The notes beneath the pieces were generated by a model. The model saw only the letters and a list, made by a program, of their open reading frames with translations, had not been told where the DNA came from and searched no databases. From Nipponacmea schrenckii (Eukaryota > Mollusca > Gastropoda > Lottiidae): a stretch of DNA of 64,000 nt. Numbering within the stretch: position 1 is the first letter of the stretch; each line of letters opens with the position of its first letter. Below, one piece after another: positions 1-12,100 of this stretch. The stretch spans positions 868,001 to 932,000 of the forward strand of contig JAUJPP010000007.1 in the NCBI GenBank assembly GCA_030562195.1, in the 5' to 3' direction. Made by a program: the position numbers and the translations under genes.

Positions 1-48
1 TGCGTATATTTTCTATAACACGCTTTTTCAAGTTCCAAATAACTAAAA

Positions 49-140
49 GATAGCTTGCCAGGCAAGGTAACACACGCCCACATTGAATTTGAATAATAAA
101 TTGAGCAATAACTCAAAAAACATTCACTGAATGATAAAGT
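49..140 (+). mobile_element. 5' end fragment of Helentron-like tandem-core repeat
   Basis: The stretch begins with GATAGCTTGCCAGGCAAGGTAA, which contains the perfect palindrome CTTGCC-A-GGCAAG (54-66), followed by ACGCCCACA and a degraded 'GCAATAACTCAAAAA' phrase. The same head occurs at 30485 and 61053, where it leads into ~160-bp tandem cores. This copy is cut off after about 90 bases. Confidence 0.55.
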
Positions 141-409
141 GTTTGTACCATTTCATTAGATCTGGATGCATAATCATGGAATAGAAATAAATTTGTGTGT
201 CTTGAAATGACTGATAATGAATAACTGCCCCACATTTTTAGTAACGATTTCAAATTAAGACACTTTTGAAGGCGTCAAGAAATTTGAAATATTATCCCAA
301 CTTATAAATGCCTGTGTTCAAATTTAATTACAATTTATTTGCGTACTTTGTTATCATATTTTGATTAAATTAGTTTTGATATGTAAAATTTTGTTCTCAT
401 TTTTTTCAG

Positions 410-491
410 TACAGTGGCTTTGAGTGCAGGACTTGCTACGTATATATTCAACAGCAAGGTTGGCACATTATGTAATACGAGTCCATGTTAA
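410..491 (+). CDS. candidate terminal coding exon, unrecognised
   Basis: A good splice acceptor (a run of T ending TTTTTTCAG at 401-409) is followed by 26 codons and a stop at 489-491. The first part reads TVALSAGLATYIFNSK, which could be a membrane-spanning segment with a basic end. Codon use looks less AT-driven than the surroundings. No partner exon lies in the window, since the gene would start to the left. I do not recognise a family, and a chance ORF remains quite possible. Confidence 0.25.
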
Positions 492-1362
492 ATCATGGCA
501 ACTGATAGGGCTTAAAATACTCAAGTAAATACATGCCTCAAACCAAATATCTGTTTTCCCCTTGTCAGTGATGCAGGCCTGAAGGACTGATGGACTGACA
601 AGCAACTGGTTTGGATGTGATAATAAACCAAGGTCCCATGTGCTACAGACTGTTGGAAAGCGCGGAAAAAAGAACACTAATGCCACTAGCAAAATTTACC
701 TTAATTAAAACTTCAAGGTACTTTTTGTTTTTTCTATTAGGTGCAGGAGAGTAAAACTCCATTTCACTCTAAACCTTAAAAAGTTCAGACTTTTTAGAAC
801 AGTTTGTAAATAGGAAGTTATTTAACAATGACACTTTAAAACTGTTACAACATTTGACATAATGTCTGTGAAGAATAATTGAACTTGAGTAATTGTAAAG
901 AAATAAAATTACCTATTTGGTTACCTAATCAATGTCCTATATTACATCATTATGACCTTCTATCTCCTTACTATTATAATATAATAGTCTTTATTGTTCT
1001 TTATACTCTTTACTTATTGTTCTAGTGTTATTTAACATTGTACAATAACTAATGACTGGTCAATCTTCCATTGTTCTTACTAAACCCTTATTGAAGGGCA
1101 ACAGCTAGATTAAAGTTACTTCATTCAATACAATGTACATGTAGCCTATCATAACCGGTATGCTACAAATTCCAGTTCATAGACCTGTCTTTTTTGCAAA
1201 CAACAACAGAAATCCAATCTTAAAAGATGGTTTGGCACAAATAACAAAATGAAGATGTTCATGATATAAGTGTAATATCAGATCAAAACTAAATGATTAT
1301 ATAAAAACCGCTCTAATTGAAAATAATCAAACTCACAACATGAGCTTGAAGCAGACTGATAT
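492..1362. other. AT-rich non-coding stretch
   Basis: No supportable gene, RNA or clear repeat seen. The open frame on the minus strand at 468-692 has no recognisable family or splice context. Confidence 0.5.
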
Positions 1363-1772
1363 AAACTACGTGTCCACTGAGAATTTTTCTGGTAAAGCTA
1401 GCTATAAAGCCAGCTTTATTGCCAAACACACTGTGTTTTGACTGAGTTTATCTGGTTCCCAAACCACTTTAGTCTCAATCACAAATTCGCACATTATTGA
1501 CAGCTCGCAATGTACAAGATCACCGACGTTGCGTGTGCAACCGTAAAACTATTACGCCTCTATTGCCGAATGAGAAAAGGCAGGCTTTCAGAGTTTCCAT
1601 TGAGTTTAAAAAGGCTGCTTTAAATCTGGCTTTCAATAGTCCCCAAAAAATTGCCAAATGCGAAAAGGGAGATTTTTGGTTCCCGAACTGTGACGGTCCT
1701 CCAATTTAACCAGTAGAAAAACAGAAAAGTTTGTTTATAACCAGCTTTTTCTGCCCAGTGGAAACGCTGTTT
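1363..1772 (+). mobile_element. MITE, GCTAGCTTTAAAGCC family, copy 1
   Basis: The left end AAACTACGTGTCCACTGAG and the right end CCCAGTGGAAACGCTGTTT are imperfect terminal inverted repeats. Just inside the left end is AAAGCTAGCTATAAAGCCAGC. The interior, with 'GAGTTTATCTGGTTCCCAAACC' and 'GGTTCCCGAACTGTGACGGT', matches copies at 27053 (inverted) and 54481. The small ORFs inside belong to the repeat, not to genes. No transposase is encoded; the superfamily is not certain. Confidence 0.65.
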
Positions 1773-2603
1773 GTATCTTCCCTTACTTATACAATTGTTT
1801 GACCACTTTACTAAAAACACTGACATAAAACATTAGTACAACTGTTGAATCATATTCAATAAAAATTTTTGTTTGATTTGATGTTAAAAGATAGCTTATA
1901 TTACTTTGCCCTTGTCTGGCATGTTTTCTGGTAGCTTTGATTTTAAACAAGAATATTTGGCAGTATGGTTACAATCAGTATTCAACCTTCAGTCATACAC
2001 TTTTTTATTTAACCTTTTTGGGTGATAATAACCAATATAACCAGGTTTCGTCCAAATCTGACAAGAATTATACTTTCCAGGATGTTTACAGGATATCAAA
2101 CATGTTTTCAATATTTCATGTATCAAGAACTTTCAAATTTTGTCATATTTTAAGAGGTTTATCAAAATTGAGCTCCTTCATGTGTTTACAAGAAATTGTT
2201 GACAAATGGGTCAGACGGGCCAAAAGAACAACAGAATACACTACACATTACATGTGGGCATATAACAATAACTATGATTATTTGATTAAACAAATGATCA
2301 TAGAAATATGAAATTACCTCCGTTCATAAAACACTAATTAAAAAGCCTGATTGATTTTTATTATGGTTTAAAAAGTAGTTTTTAAAATAAACATAAGAAA
2401 AATAAAGAACAAATTGTAATCAAATTATCGATTGTTATTTAATTGTTAATATTCCATTGTATATTAAGATACAATCTAGACTACATTGTCTACAATTTTA
2501 AATTATTTTAAATTATTATTTACCTAAATATTTGTAATGTTATTGTCTATGTTTAAATGTCTATTGTAATACAAATGTCTCATTATATTGGGATACACAT
2601 CAA
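1773..2603. other. AT-rich non-coding stretch
   Basis: Mostly AT-rich sequence. A 124-codon frame at 1937-2311 lacks an ATG and resembles decayed mollusc repeat ('GGGTGATAATAACC...TTTCGTCCAAATCTG'). No gene supported. Confidence 0.4.
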
Positions 2604-2756
2604 CTTTTAAACTAAATTCGCCTGCTCTTTTATCTCCACGAGCGCCCTGCATCCAACCGGATCCTGATATGCCAGCCTTCTATAAGCTGTTATCCAGCTT
2701 CCTTGATATACAGCGGAGGAGTTTCAGTCATCTTTTCACACGCTTTTAAACTAAAT
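2604..2756. mobile_element. 125-bp GC-richer insert flanked by 14-bp direct repeats
   Basis: CTTTTAAACTAAAT occurs at 2604-2617 and again, perfectly, at 2743-2756. Between them lie 125 bases clearly richer in GC than anything nearby. Direct repeats of this length are typical of target-primed retroposition, so the insert may be a retroposed RNA fragment or SINE. No poly-A tail is visible on either strand, and I cannot name the source. Confidence 0.45.
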
Positions 2757-3006
2757 AATTATCTGGCATAAGATTGAATTAACAACCTTTTTTTCCGATT
2801 TATAAGTTGTGCTGTAAGAATTGATATGTATCAGAAAATGTTAAAACAAAATTATCAGAGAAGGAATTTATTGCAGAATCTTAGTTGGTATTTATTTATT
2901 TCAATGGACCATATTGAATTTCCCTCTATTTCTATTGATTAAAAGAACAAACATGATATGATTGAACAGTAATCAAGTCTAATTATTCATAATTACCTGT
3001 CACCTT

Positions 3007-3019
3007 TCACCTCTGACCC
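3007..3019 (-). promoter_or_regulatory. DR1-type nuclear-receptor site (distal)
   Basis: On the minus strand this reads GGGTCA-G-AGGTGA, two AGGTCA-like half-sites spaced by one base, followed by a third half-site (AAGGTGA). DR1 elements are bound by HNF4, RXR and related receptors. It lies about 93 bp upstream of the proposed start of the carbonic anhydrase transcript. Confidence 0.45.
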
Positions 3020-3064
3020 CAGGTAAGAAGAAACTGTATAGTGAAAGTGAACCTATAACCTCTT

Positions 3065-3077
3065 TGACCCCTGACCT
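3065..3077 (-). promoter_or_regulatory. DR1-type nuclear-receptor site (proximal)
   Basis: On the minus strand this reads AGGTCA-G-GGGTCA, a close match to a DR1. It abuts the TATA-like box of the carbonic anhydrase gene and is the second DR1 within 60 bp. Confidence 0.5.
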
Positions 3078-3078
3078 G

Positions 3079-3116
3079 TATTAAAGGTAGTGAAGATAAG
3101 TGTTGTTAGTCAGTTG
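3079..3116 (+). promoter_or_regulatory. core promoter of carbonic anhydrase gene
   Basis: TATTAAAG at 3079-3086 is followed by an initiator-like TCAGTT whose A is at 3112, a spacing of 33 bases as expected for a TATA/Inr promoter. The first ATG of the gene is at 3141, giving a predicted 5' UTR of about 29 bases. The start site is inferred from motif spacing only. Confidence 0.45.
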
Positions 3117-3140
3117 GTTGTTGTACAGGTAGTAACTGCC

Positions 3141-3195
3141 ATGCAGTGTGACAAGATGATTCTAGGATACAGTTTAGTAATATTGGTAACATTAG
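3141..3195 (+). CDS. carbonic anhydrase exon 1 (signal peptide)
   Basis: ATG at 3141 opens MQCDKMILGYSLVILVTL, a typical secretory leader with a basic residue before a hydrophobic core. The exon ends ACATTAG before GTAAG at 3196, leaving one base of a codon (phase 1) that completes a glycine with exon 2. No ATG lies between the proposed transcription start and this one. Confidence 0.8.
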
Positions 3196-6100
3196 GTAAG
3201 ATATATATATATTTATTATTTCAGTACATTCCTTCCAATTTCAATTTATTTTTCTGATATATGGCATTTTATTTTCAAAAATAAAATTCTTCTTTTATGA
3301 CTAAGGTTCTTTGACTTTCAAATAATTTTTTTCCTGAAGTGTGTGATTTGTCTGTCTTGAATGACATAGAAAGTGTAGTAGAAATGTTAGTTTGAAAAAA
3401 TACATTTCTTTTCAAGAATCTCAAATAATCGCGGCCATTGAGGTTTATGAAATACTCAAAACTTGAATAAACTTTTCAATAATACCAATATGAATATTAC
3501 ATATTTTATCTATCTCTTTATTTATATTTTGTCGTATCTACATACTAAAATTCCTCTATTTCTATGAGCCAAGAATATTTTTTTTTAATAGAGAAATCAC
3601 CAAATGTAGCATTTAATATTATTCAAAACAAACTGACCAAACAAGTAAAAAACATAATCATTTATTCTGTCAAGTCACCATGTTATTGTTCTCAACAACA
3701 TATATAACAAACTGACTGAAATGTTTAACTTTTTAACAATATTTGAGATGCAATGAAGAACAATATCTAATATATCTATTCAATGATCATGAACAATGAC
3801 AACATGTTGTTGATGCATCAATCAAGAGCAGATAGAATTTTTTTTTGGTCATCTTGGACCACCAAGTTTTTTGCATTCAGTTCAAAAGTCATAAATATAA
3901 TTTTGTTTTAAATTTAAACTACAATATCCTAATTCTTTGATCAATATAAAATAAAATATCTTTTCCCTAAACAAGAGTTAAAATTTTAACCTGAAACGTT
4001 AACTTTTAATTGGTTTTAGTCCCTTTGATTAGATCAGGTTTTGAATTTTCAATAAGGTAATATAACTACTTATATACAAGAAGAATGAATTGGCAGGGAT
4101 TGTCAAGGACAACTGTTCTGAAAATTTACCTAATTTGGTGGGAAGACATCAAAGGAGTGTCCCAAACATTAGACAAAGCAAATATGTCCTTTAGTTTATA
4201 CAAATAATCCATATAAATACACTCATATTCAATTAAACAGGATAAAAAGTTTAGTCTGCCCAAAAAGGATGAAATGTCCTGTTTTAATATATCATCATTA
4301 CAGTATTTCTTGCCTATATCTTATTTTTTCAGTTTTCATGCTAAATAATTGCAATAAGTAAGAAATTTGTATGTGTACTAAAATGTGCTGCAAACAAATA
4401 ATTCTGAATGAAACCCTAAGAATAATAGTTCAGATTTATTTTCAGTAACATCAACAATAGTGATTTGTCAATTTTACCATTCAAGAGGACACATATAGAT
4501 ATGTTATTTTTAATGTCTTTTCAACCCTCAAGTATCTGTTCAATTTGTATTCTCTTGCGGTGTAATTTACCTATAGGCTAAAGAGGGGCAAGGAACCTGA
4601 ATATGTTTTGTGGTTCAATACATAGAAGTGATTTGTTAGTCAATCTGAAAATTATTAGTTAGTCAACCTGAATATGTATTGTGGTTCAATATATAGAAGT
4701 GATTTGTTAGTCAATCTGAAAATTATTTGTTAGTCAATCTGAAAATTATTTGTTAGTCAATCTGAAAGTTATTAGTTAGTCTGTAAAAGTAATGAATTGT
4801 TATATGATTCTTGGTGTTTAAAACTGTGGACTGTCAGCATGAGATGGTCATGAACTTATCCTTGAGTATTTGTTGATACTAAGAAAGATCAACCGTTACT
4901 CATGGTGAGCAGATTCTACAGATTTATTTGTAGTACTGTACTAGTCCCTTCGAACAATCAGGTCTGACTTTAAGTATTGAATACATAGTCCATGATAATG
5001 AATATATTGAGAAAGGGGTATAAGGTTATGAATAATGTTGAATAAGATTACTTTAAGAAAAGATATGATAATCTCCTCATTTATATTCTATACTTGATAT
5101 ATCGAAAAAATAGATGGCAGATATGTCAATCCTACACCTATAAATTTTGATCAACAAGTACTTAGTCTCAGGCTCTCTCTGGCATGTTTTAGCAATAATA
5201 TTTCCTTGGGTTTAATTTCTTGTACACTTATGCTGGCCAGACTATCTGACTTTCTAACATTCCCTTTCAAGAGTAGAAATATGACAGTTTTATTAGAGGG
5301 TAAAATATAAATTAAATTAGACCTTTAAGTTAAATCTGAAGGTGATATCATAAATTTAACAATATTAATGTCAATATGTAGGTTAAGGTGTTCTTCTTCG
5401 CACAAAAAGAACATTCAAGGTGATTTTTTTTGGTTATTAACTTATGAACACCACCTCTGTATTATTTTTCACAAGGGATCAGTCTTACAGACTGGGTTCC
5501 TCAAAGTTTGATTTGTGGTACAAATTTGTAAACGGAAAGGTCTTTAGTGCCACTGTCCTGGAAAAAATTTCTCACAAAAGACAAAGTTTTGCCCTTCATT
5601 TTTGCAAAATAGGTACAGAAAAAAAGAACAGAAAGAATCTTTTGTTCAAATTTTGTAGCAGTTATCGGTCTTGGATTTCCAGAAGGGTTGACAAGTAACA
5701 GAAGTGCCGACTGATATTAAAACCAATGTCATCTGCATGAATAATACCAAGGCCAAACTAACAATTCTTTAAAAAAATCTTATATTTCATTCCTTCCTTT
5801 ATCAGTAACTTCTAATAACAATTTTTAACATGTCTCTTTATTGACTTATTTTTCTGTGAACTGAAAAAGCTCCAACTAATTTTACTGAGGTTCAATATTT
5901 ACTTTGAAATTTACAACTTGGTTATTTCCTGACCAGAAATAAACAGATAAGTCAAACAAAACACTGTTAACATCTCTTTATGTTGTAAACTTTTATCTTT
6001 TTGTAAGACTGAAAATTCAAAAATATTTTTATTAGTAAGATTTTGTTATTCATTCTACAGAAGGGAGCCATATTTTGAAATAAGTCATAATTACACGTTT

Positions 6101-9100
6101 TTGCAAGATATAAATAACCATATTGGTTAAATATTCTACTAATACTTTTATAATACCATATGAATATTTTTAAATATATGCATTAAATGATATATAACAA
6201 TAACTCTGCGGGTTAAATCCGTTTTTTATCATGAAGGTTTCTTTCCATTTCATTTCATCACCTGCCGAGACTGTCTGACCAATATTTCATAAACTTAATT
6301 ATGCTTAAATTAGACATTTTCTTTTCACAATCTTTGATAAAACCAGTATAAAAGAATATTTTCCTAACAAATGAAAGAATAAATAAAGAATGACCTATCT
6401 GAGAGGGAGTGAAAACATAAGTTTGATGAACTTTTGTTTATTTTAGATAAGACTCCTTTAAATATTATTTATCAAATAGGGGTCAATATAGGATAACAAT
6501 TGAAATGTATGGGTTAGCACTTCACTCTATGGCAAAATTCTTGGGCCAATGTTTAGTTAAACAGGGCGGCAGGGTCATTCAAGTAGATATGCCATCCCCT
6601 AATAAAACATTGAAGACATTTTTATGGTTAGCTCTCCTGGTTTGTTCAGTAGAGGAAACAAACGTTCATCATCCTTAAAAAGTGTCAACTGTTAATAGTG
6701 AATTATTTACAGGAAGTTATCATGGTTGTGTCGGATGATAAATGACTTTTCATCATTTACACCAGTACTTCATCTTTATTGTTTGTTATATCTATAAATA
6801 CCAGTGATTAATTAAAATGTGATCGCAAAGTGTGATTATTTGAAAACTAAATATGGTATTTTAGTGTATGTACTAGTGCATCAGATGAGCAAGCCTTTCT
6901 TCAATTCTGATTGATAATTTTTCATCTCTTTCAAACATTATTTCATCTCTTTAAAATAAAAACATGCTTTTCTATAATAATTTGGTTGGAACTAATACAA
7001 TGCATTGTTTTTAATTCAGCTTGAACGAAAGCCAATATTCTAATAACAATCTTTCTCAATGAAAAATAATATTCTGAAAAAAAGATAAAAAATCCATGTA
7101 CTGAATGTAAAACTGACATCTTGTTGACATGTCAACTGACATCCAAGGTGATATATTATGATAGATTACATGTGACTCACAATGTTAATATATAACAGTA
7201 TCTTTGTATTATTGTATATTACAACTCACAGTCATCACCTCCTATCCTTCAAAATAATTTGAAAAAATTTAATTATTAAATTATTACTGCACAGAAGTAA
7301 TGGTGATCAAATGCTGTAGACCAGTATATGATTGACAGGTGTACATGCATAAACCCGAAAGTTAGCAAAGACAATATTTAACAACATATTGCAAATCAAT
7401 GTCCCATCTATATTACATCACCACAAACTACTAATTGAAGCAGTGAGACTTGATGAAACTTGTCCTTCATGGATGGTGTCCCTTCTATATAACATCCCTA
7501 CAAACTAATAATTGAAGCAATGAGACTTGATGAAACTTGTTCTTCATGGATGGTGTCCCTTCTCCATTACATCACCACAAACTACTAATTGAAGCAATGA
7601 GACTTGATGAAACTTGTCCTTCATGGATGGTGTCCCTTCTATATAACATCCCTACAAACTAATAATTGAAGCAATGAGACTTGATGAAACTTGTTCTTCA
7701 TGGATGGTGTCCCTTCTCCATTACATCACCACAAACGCTAACTTCACCTCATCATGTATCGAACATTTATCTCTTTATTTGTGACCTTGGCCAGTGCTTT
7801 ACACAGAAGTTTCTTGGAACTTCTTCACTCTTAACACAAACTACTAATTGAAGCAATGAGACTTAATGTAACTTGTCCTTCATGGATGGTGTCCCTTCTC
7901 TATTACATCACCCACAAACTACTAATTGAAGCAATGAGACTTGATGTAACTTGTCCTTCATGGATGGTGTCCCTTCTCCATTACATCACCACAAACTACT
8001 AACTGAAGCAATGAGACTTGATGTAATTTGTCCTTCACGGATGGTGTCCCTTCTATATAACATCCCCACAAACTACTAATTGAAGCAATGAGACTTGATG
8101 AAACTTGTCCTTCATGGATGGTGTCCCTTCTAAATTACATCAACACAAATTACTGATTAAAGCAATGGGACACCTTCACTTTATGATTTATTTTATATAT
8201 GCAAAAAAAGTCTGCATGTCGGCAATAAATAATATTCATGTATATATATATATCTGATCTATCATCTTGTAACAAAACCCAATGAAATAACCTGTAAACA
8301 AGGTCATCCCTAAGGGAGTTTCACCCTACATCATAATTTATTCACAGAAATAAAAATAAAGCAAATCTTCTGGGAGTGAATTTATTATAAAAGTTATTGA
8401 TATGTACTTGATGTACTGTAAATATCATAAAAATATGTGTCATTTAAATGACAATGTAATGAGGATTTCCAGCCTCTTTATGTGTATTTGGGACACTTAG
8501 ATTCTCTCTTTGGAGCTGACTACGGGAGCTAGGTCAGTTAACTTGTATTACAGGAACCACAGGTGTTGAATAAAAACTAGTAAAGTTGTGTCCTATAACA
8601 CATAAAAATGCTAGAAATTTAATATAAATTACACATTTTATTAATTATGTCAACACGGTCCATGCAAATATGTCCTAAGGAATGTTGTTAGCAAATGTCA
8701 GGATGTGTCCTTTTCTAACCTCTAACTTTTCACAGGTGAATTGACAAGAATAAACAGTCAATTTAACTTATTCAAGGTAATTCAACCAGTTCTCTCGAAA
8801 CGGTCCATGCTAGATTTTAAAATATTGTATAAACTAACAGCAATAGTTTAATAATATGTTTAATAACCTATAATAGATTTCTCTACAACCTGGCCAATAA
8901 AACATCATCACACAAAATCAATGATCTCTTCCAAGTTTAGAATCAACATTGAAATGTCCATGTACAGCTTATATTTCTACCTTTAGGCTAAAAATTTTAC
9001 ATGTAAAAACACTTATGTTTGGTCTTTTGATGTCTTTCCCCCAAACATCAACCAGTACAAACTTAATTGCTGCTTTCAATCCATGTTTCTATAATTGTAA

Positions 9101-12100
9101 CATAATTACGCTTTGTTCTTCGGGCAATTTATACCAAGTTCACACTTTGACTTTAAATTATACCTTAAATTTTATCTTAAAATTGCTATTTATGCATCCA
9201 CGTATCTACTTGATCAAACTGAATGTATAAAGGGTTAATTAAAATGAAAAATACTAATTGTTAATTAAGCTGTTTAACCTAGTTTTAGTTGTTTGATGCC
9301 TTCAGAATAAGTAGCAGACATATTTTTCTACAATAACTTTACCTAAATCTTTAGTTTTCTTACACTAACCAAAACAATAACAAGTGGAAATAAACTTATA
9401 CAATAGTTTTTATCATTTAAACATCAATGGTTTGATATTTTTAGTTTTCATAAATAAGCAAAAATATCTTTGACCTTCAAAAAAAACCCCCAAAAACAGA
9501 ATTCCCTTTTTGAACTAAAATATCTTCTATACCTGAAGATTCCTGAACCAGAAGACTTTCTCTACCATAACCATCTTAATTTCTCTAATTCTCTCATATT
9601 ATATGATCATGACATCATTAACTTTTACAACATATTTATTAGATTTCAATTAACACTGGTAAAATAGTTGTCATTTATTTCATACTAAAGATTTTATCTT
9701 TTTTTTAATAAAACACTGAAATTGATATGTCTTAAAACAAACAATAGCAAATCAAATTTACACTATATTTAACCTTGTCATAGGGTACTAAAGTTACAAT
9801 GTCATAATGGGTTAGTTCAAATAATGAAACTTGATTTGGAAGAGTTAGGACAATACCAGTGAAATATACACTCAAGACTTAGTTCAATGATAAAAACTAT
9901 GTGTTTAAAAATTACAATTAATAATTAATTTTTACACTTTATATTCATTCATGTTTCCATTTTATTATTGATTTTTCTTTCTTTACTCATATTTCTCAAA
10001 TTATTGAAATAAAATGACACTCTCACAGACTGTATTTGCTACAATTATGTGGATGTTGTACATTTAGCTTAATTACACAAAAGTTACATATATATTGTCA
10101 AAACTATTCAAGTCGGCTCACAATCAAGAAATGTATTGTCTATATTTTAGGTTTAACAGAATGTGGTCAGTGGAAATATAAAGGTCCTACAGGTAAGCCA
10201 TCAAGAATATATTTTTACTGAATCTAGTGTCAGAAAGAGCATCACCATTTTAAGACATTTGTACTGTAAATCATCCATAAATTAAAATATGTGAATGGAA
10301 AATAAGTTTGAAAAGGTATTAAAATTTAATTTCTAATTTTAGGACCCCAGAGTTGGCATGAATTATTTCCTTCAGCCTGTGCTGGTGTAGCTCAATCACC
10401 GATAGATATCAAACCAGAAAGGACCATTTACAATCCTGATTTAAAAGATTTTGCTCTATGGTATGATCCACCTAAACCAGGATCACGAATGAAAATAAAA
10501 AATAATGGTCATGCCAGTAAGTAAGACTTTTTTTGTGGCCAAATCAAGACAATATTGGTTTCTAAAGTTAGGCCATAAGGTGCAGAAGAGTAGGACATAA
10601 AACTCTATTCATTTTATTTCATTTTCCAAAGCTAGAATGAAGGGTGATAAAATGGGCTGGCTTACACAAGAACATTGTCAGCTGATGTATCATTATGAAA
10701 TAATAACAATATCAATTTTGTTAGTTATCTATTTGAAGTAACTTTATTAACTACTAGATGAGTGAAAGTATGTTATTTGAAGTAACATTATTAACTACTA
10801 GATGAGTGAAAGTATGTTATTTGAAGTAACATTATTAACTACTAGATGAGTGAAAGTATGTTATTTGAAGTAACATTATTAACTACTAGATGGGTGGAAG
10901 TATGTTATATGAGATAACATTATTAACTACTAGATGAGTGAAAGTATGTTATTTGAAGTAACATTATTAACTACTAGATGAGTGAAAGTATGTTATTTGA
11001 AGTAACATTATTAACTACTAGATGAGTGAAAGTATGTTATTTGAAGTAACATTATTAACTACTAGATGAGTGAAAGTATGTTATTTGAAGTAACATTATT
11101 AACTACTAGATGAGTGAAAGTATGTTATTTGAGGTAACAGTTTAACTACTAGATGAGTGAAAGTATGTTATTTGAGGTAACAGTTTAACTACTAGATGAG
11201 TGAAAGTATGTTATTTGAGGTAACAGTTTAACTACTAGATGAGTGAAAGTATGTTATTTGAGGTAACAGTATAACTACTAGATGACTGAAAGTATGTTTT
11301 TTGAGGTAACAGTATTAACTACTAGATGAGTGAAAGATTATGTCTCATTGTAGTGAAGTATATGGGTATTAACTACTAGATGGCTGAGATTATTTTTTGA
11401 GGTAAGTGCAATCTGTTCACTATAATGACTGAAAGTATTTATTTCTTTTGAATTCAAGTTAACACTAAGGTGAATTTTTTTATAATGAGTGATATGAAAG
11501 CATGTTTATAAATGTCGCAAGAATTCAATTAACATTGAGGAGTGAATATCATATGAGGTATCTGAACATTTATGATGTAGCAATTATCCTATTGAGGAAG
11601 AATATCTTTGAAAAAAGACAAACTAGCTCCTTTGTATGTTTCAAAATGAACTGCAAAACTAAACCTTATATTCAAAATAAGAAATTGGCAGTACACTAAA
11701 TGAATTTTTCATATAATGAGGAAGAATATCAATGAAATGAGGAAGAATATCAATAAAATTAGGAAGAATATCAATGAAATGAGGAAGAATATCAATGAAT
11801 AAGGAAGAATATCAATGAGAAATCGGGAAGACAAACTAGCTCACTTTTGTATGTTTTCTTCACAACCTGAAAACTAAAATTGTCTTCAAACCCCATATCC
11901 TGCGATCTGGTCTTTCGGCAATTTTAACCTTGCAATTTTTTTAATTCACTTTCATAACTATTGAGAAATCTAATTGTAGATGCATATTGTAAGTTATAAC
12001 AGTGATCTGTATGGGGATATTGGTGAAGCTGTGACAGAGAAAGGTGGTCTAGCTGTATTGGGTGTTCTATTTGAAGTACAAGAACAACCTAATCCAGTCT

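Larger units (their letters stand above)
3196..10150. other. carbonic anhydrase intron 1 (about 7 kb)
   Basis: Runs from GTAAG at 3196 to TATATTTTAG at 10150. It holds a short repeat cluster at 4610-4790 and the 77-bp minisatellite at 7405-8160. The small ORFs at 5444-5698, 8949-9230 and 9470-9667 match no family I know and sit in AT-rich sequence; none is called as a gene. Confidence 0.65.
10517..11979. other. interval expected to hold the HFHWG exon; none seen
   Basis: In this family an exon of about 100-150 bases encoding ...FHFHWG...SEH... lies between NNGH and the (E)xHxV exon. Reading 10517-11979 in the + frames shows no such sequence. The space contains the 44-bp array (10729-11335), a 21-bp array (11716-11822) and a partial duplication (GACAAACTAGCTC...TTTGTATGTTT near 11618 and again near 11829). 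Confidence 0.65.

Noticed and set aside
1497..1709. ORFs inside the MITE copies (also 27084-27296 and 54535-54732)
   Set aside because: Overlap MITE interiors; the copies do not preserve a common frame.
1937..2311. 124-codon open frame on the + strand
   Set aside because: No ATG at its start, AT-driven composition, and resemblance to decayed repeat sequence.
5444..5698. 84-codon ATG-initiated frame within carbonic anhydrase intron 1
   Set aside because: Lys/Ser/Phe-rich, no recognisable domain on either strand; the opposite strand is also open over much of it. Probably an old repeat or chance.
10729..11335. Regular 44-bp array resembling a CRISPR
   Set aside because: Units are contiguous with no unique spacers and lie in an animal intron; it is a minisatellite. 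The same applies to 44945-46146.
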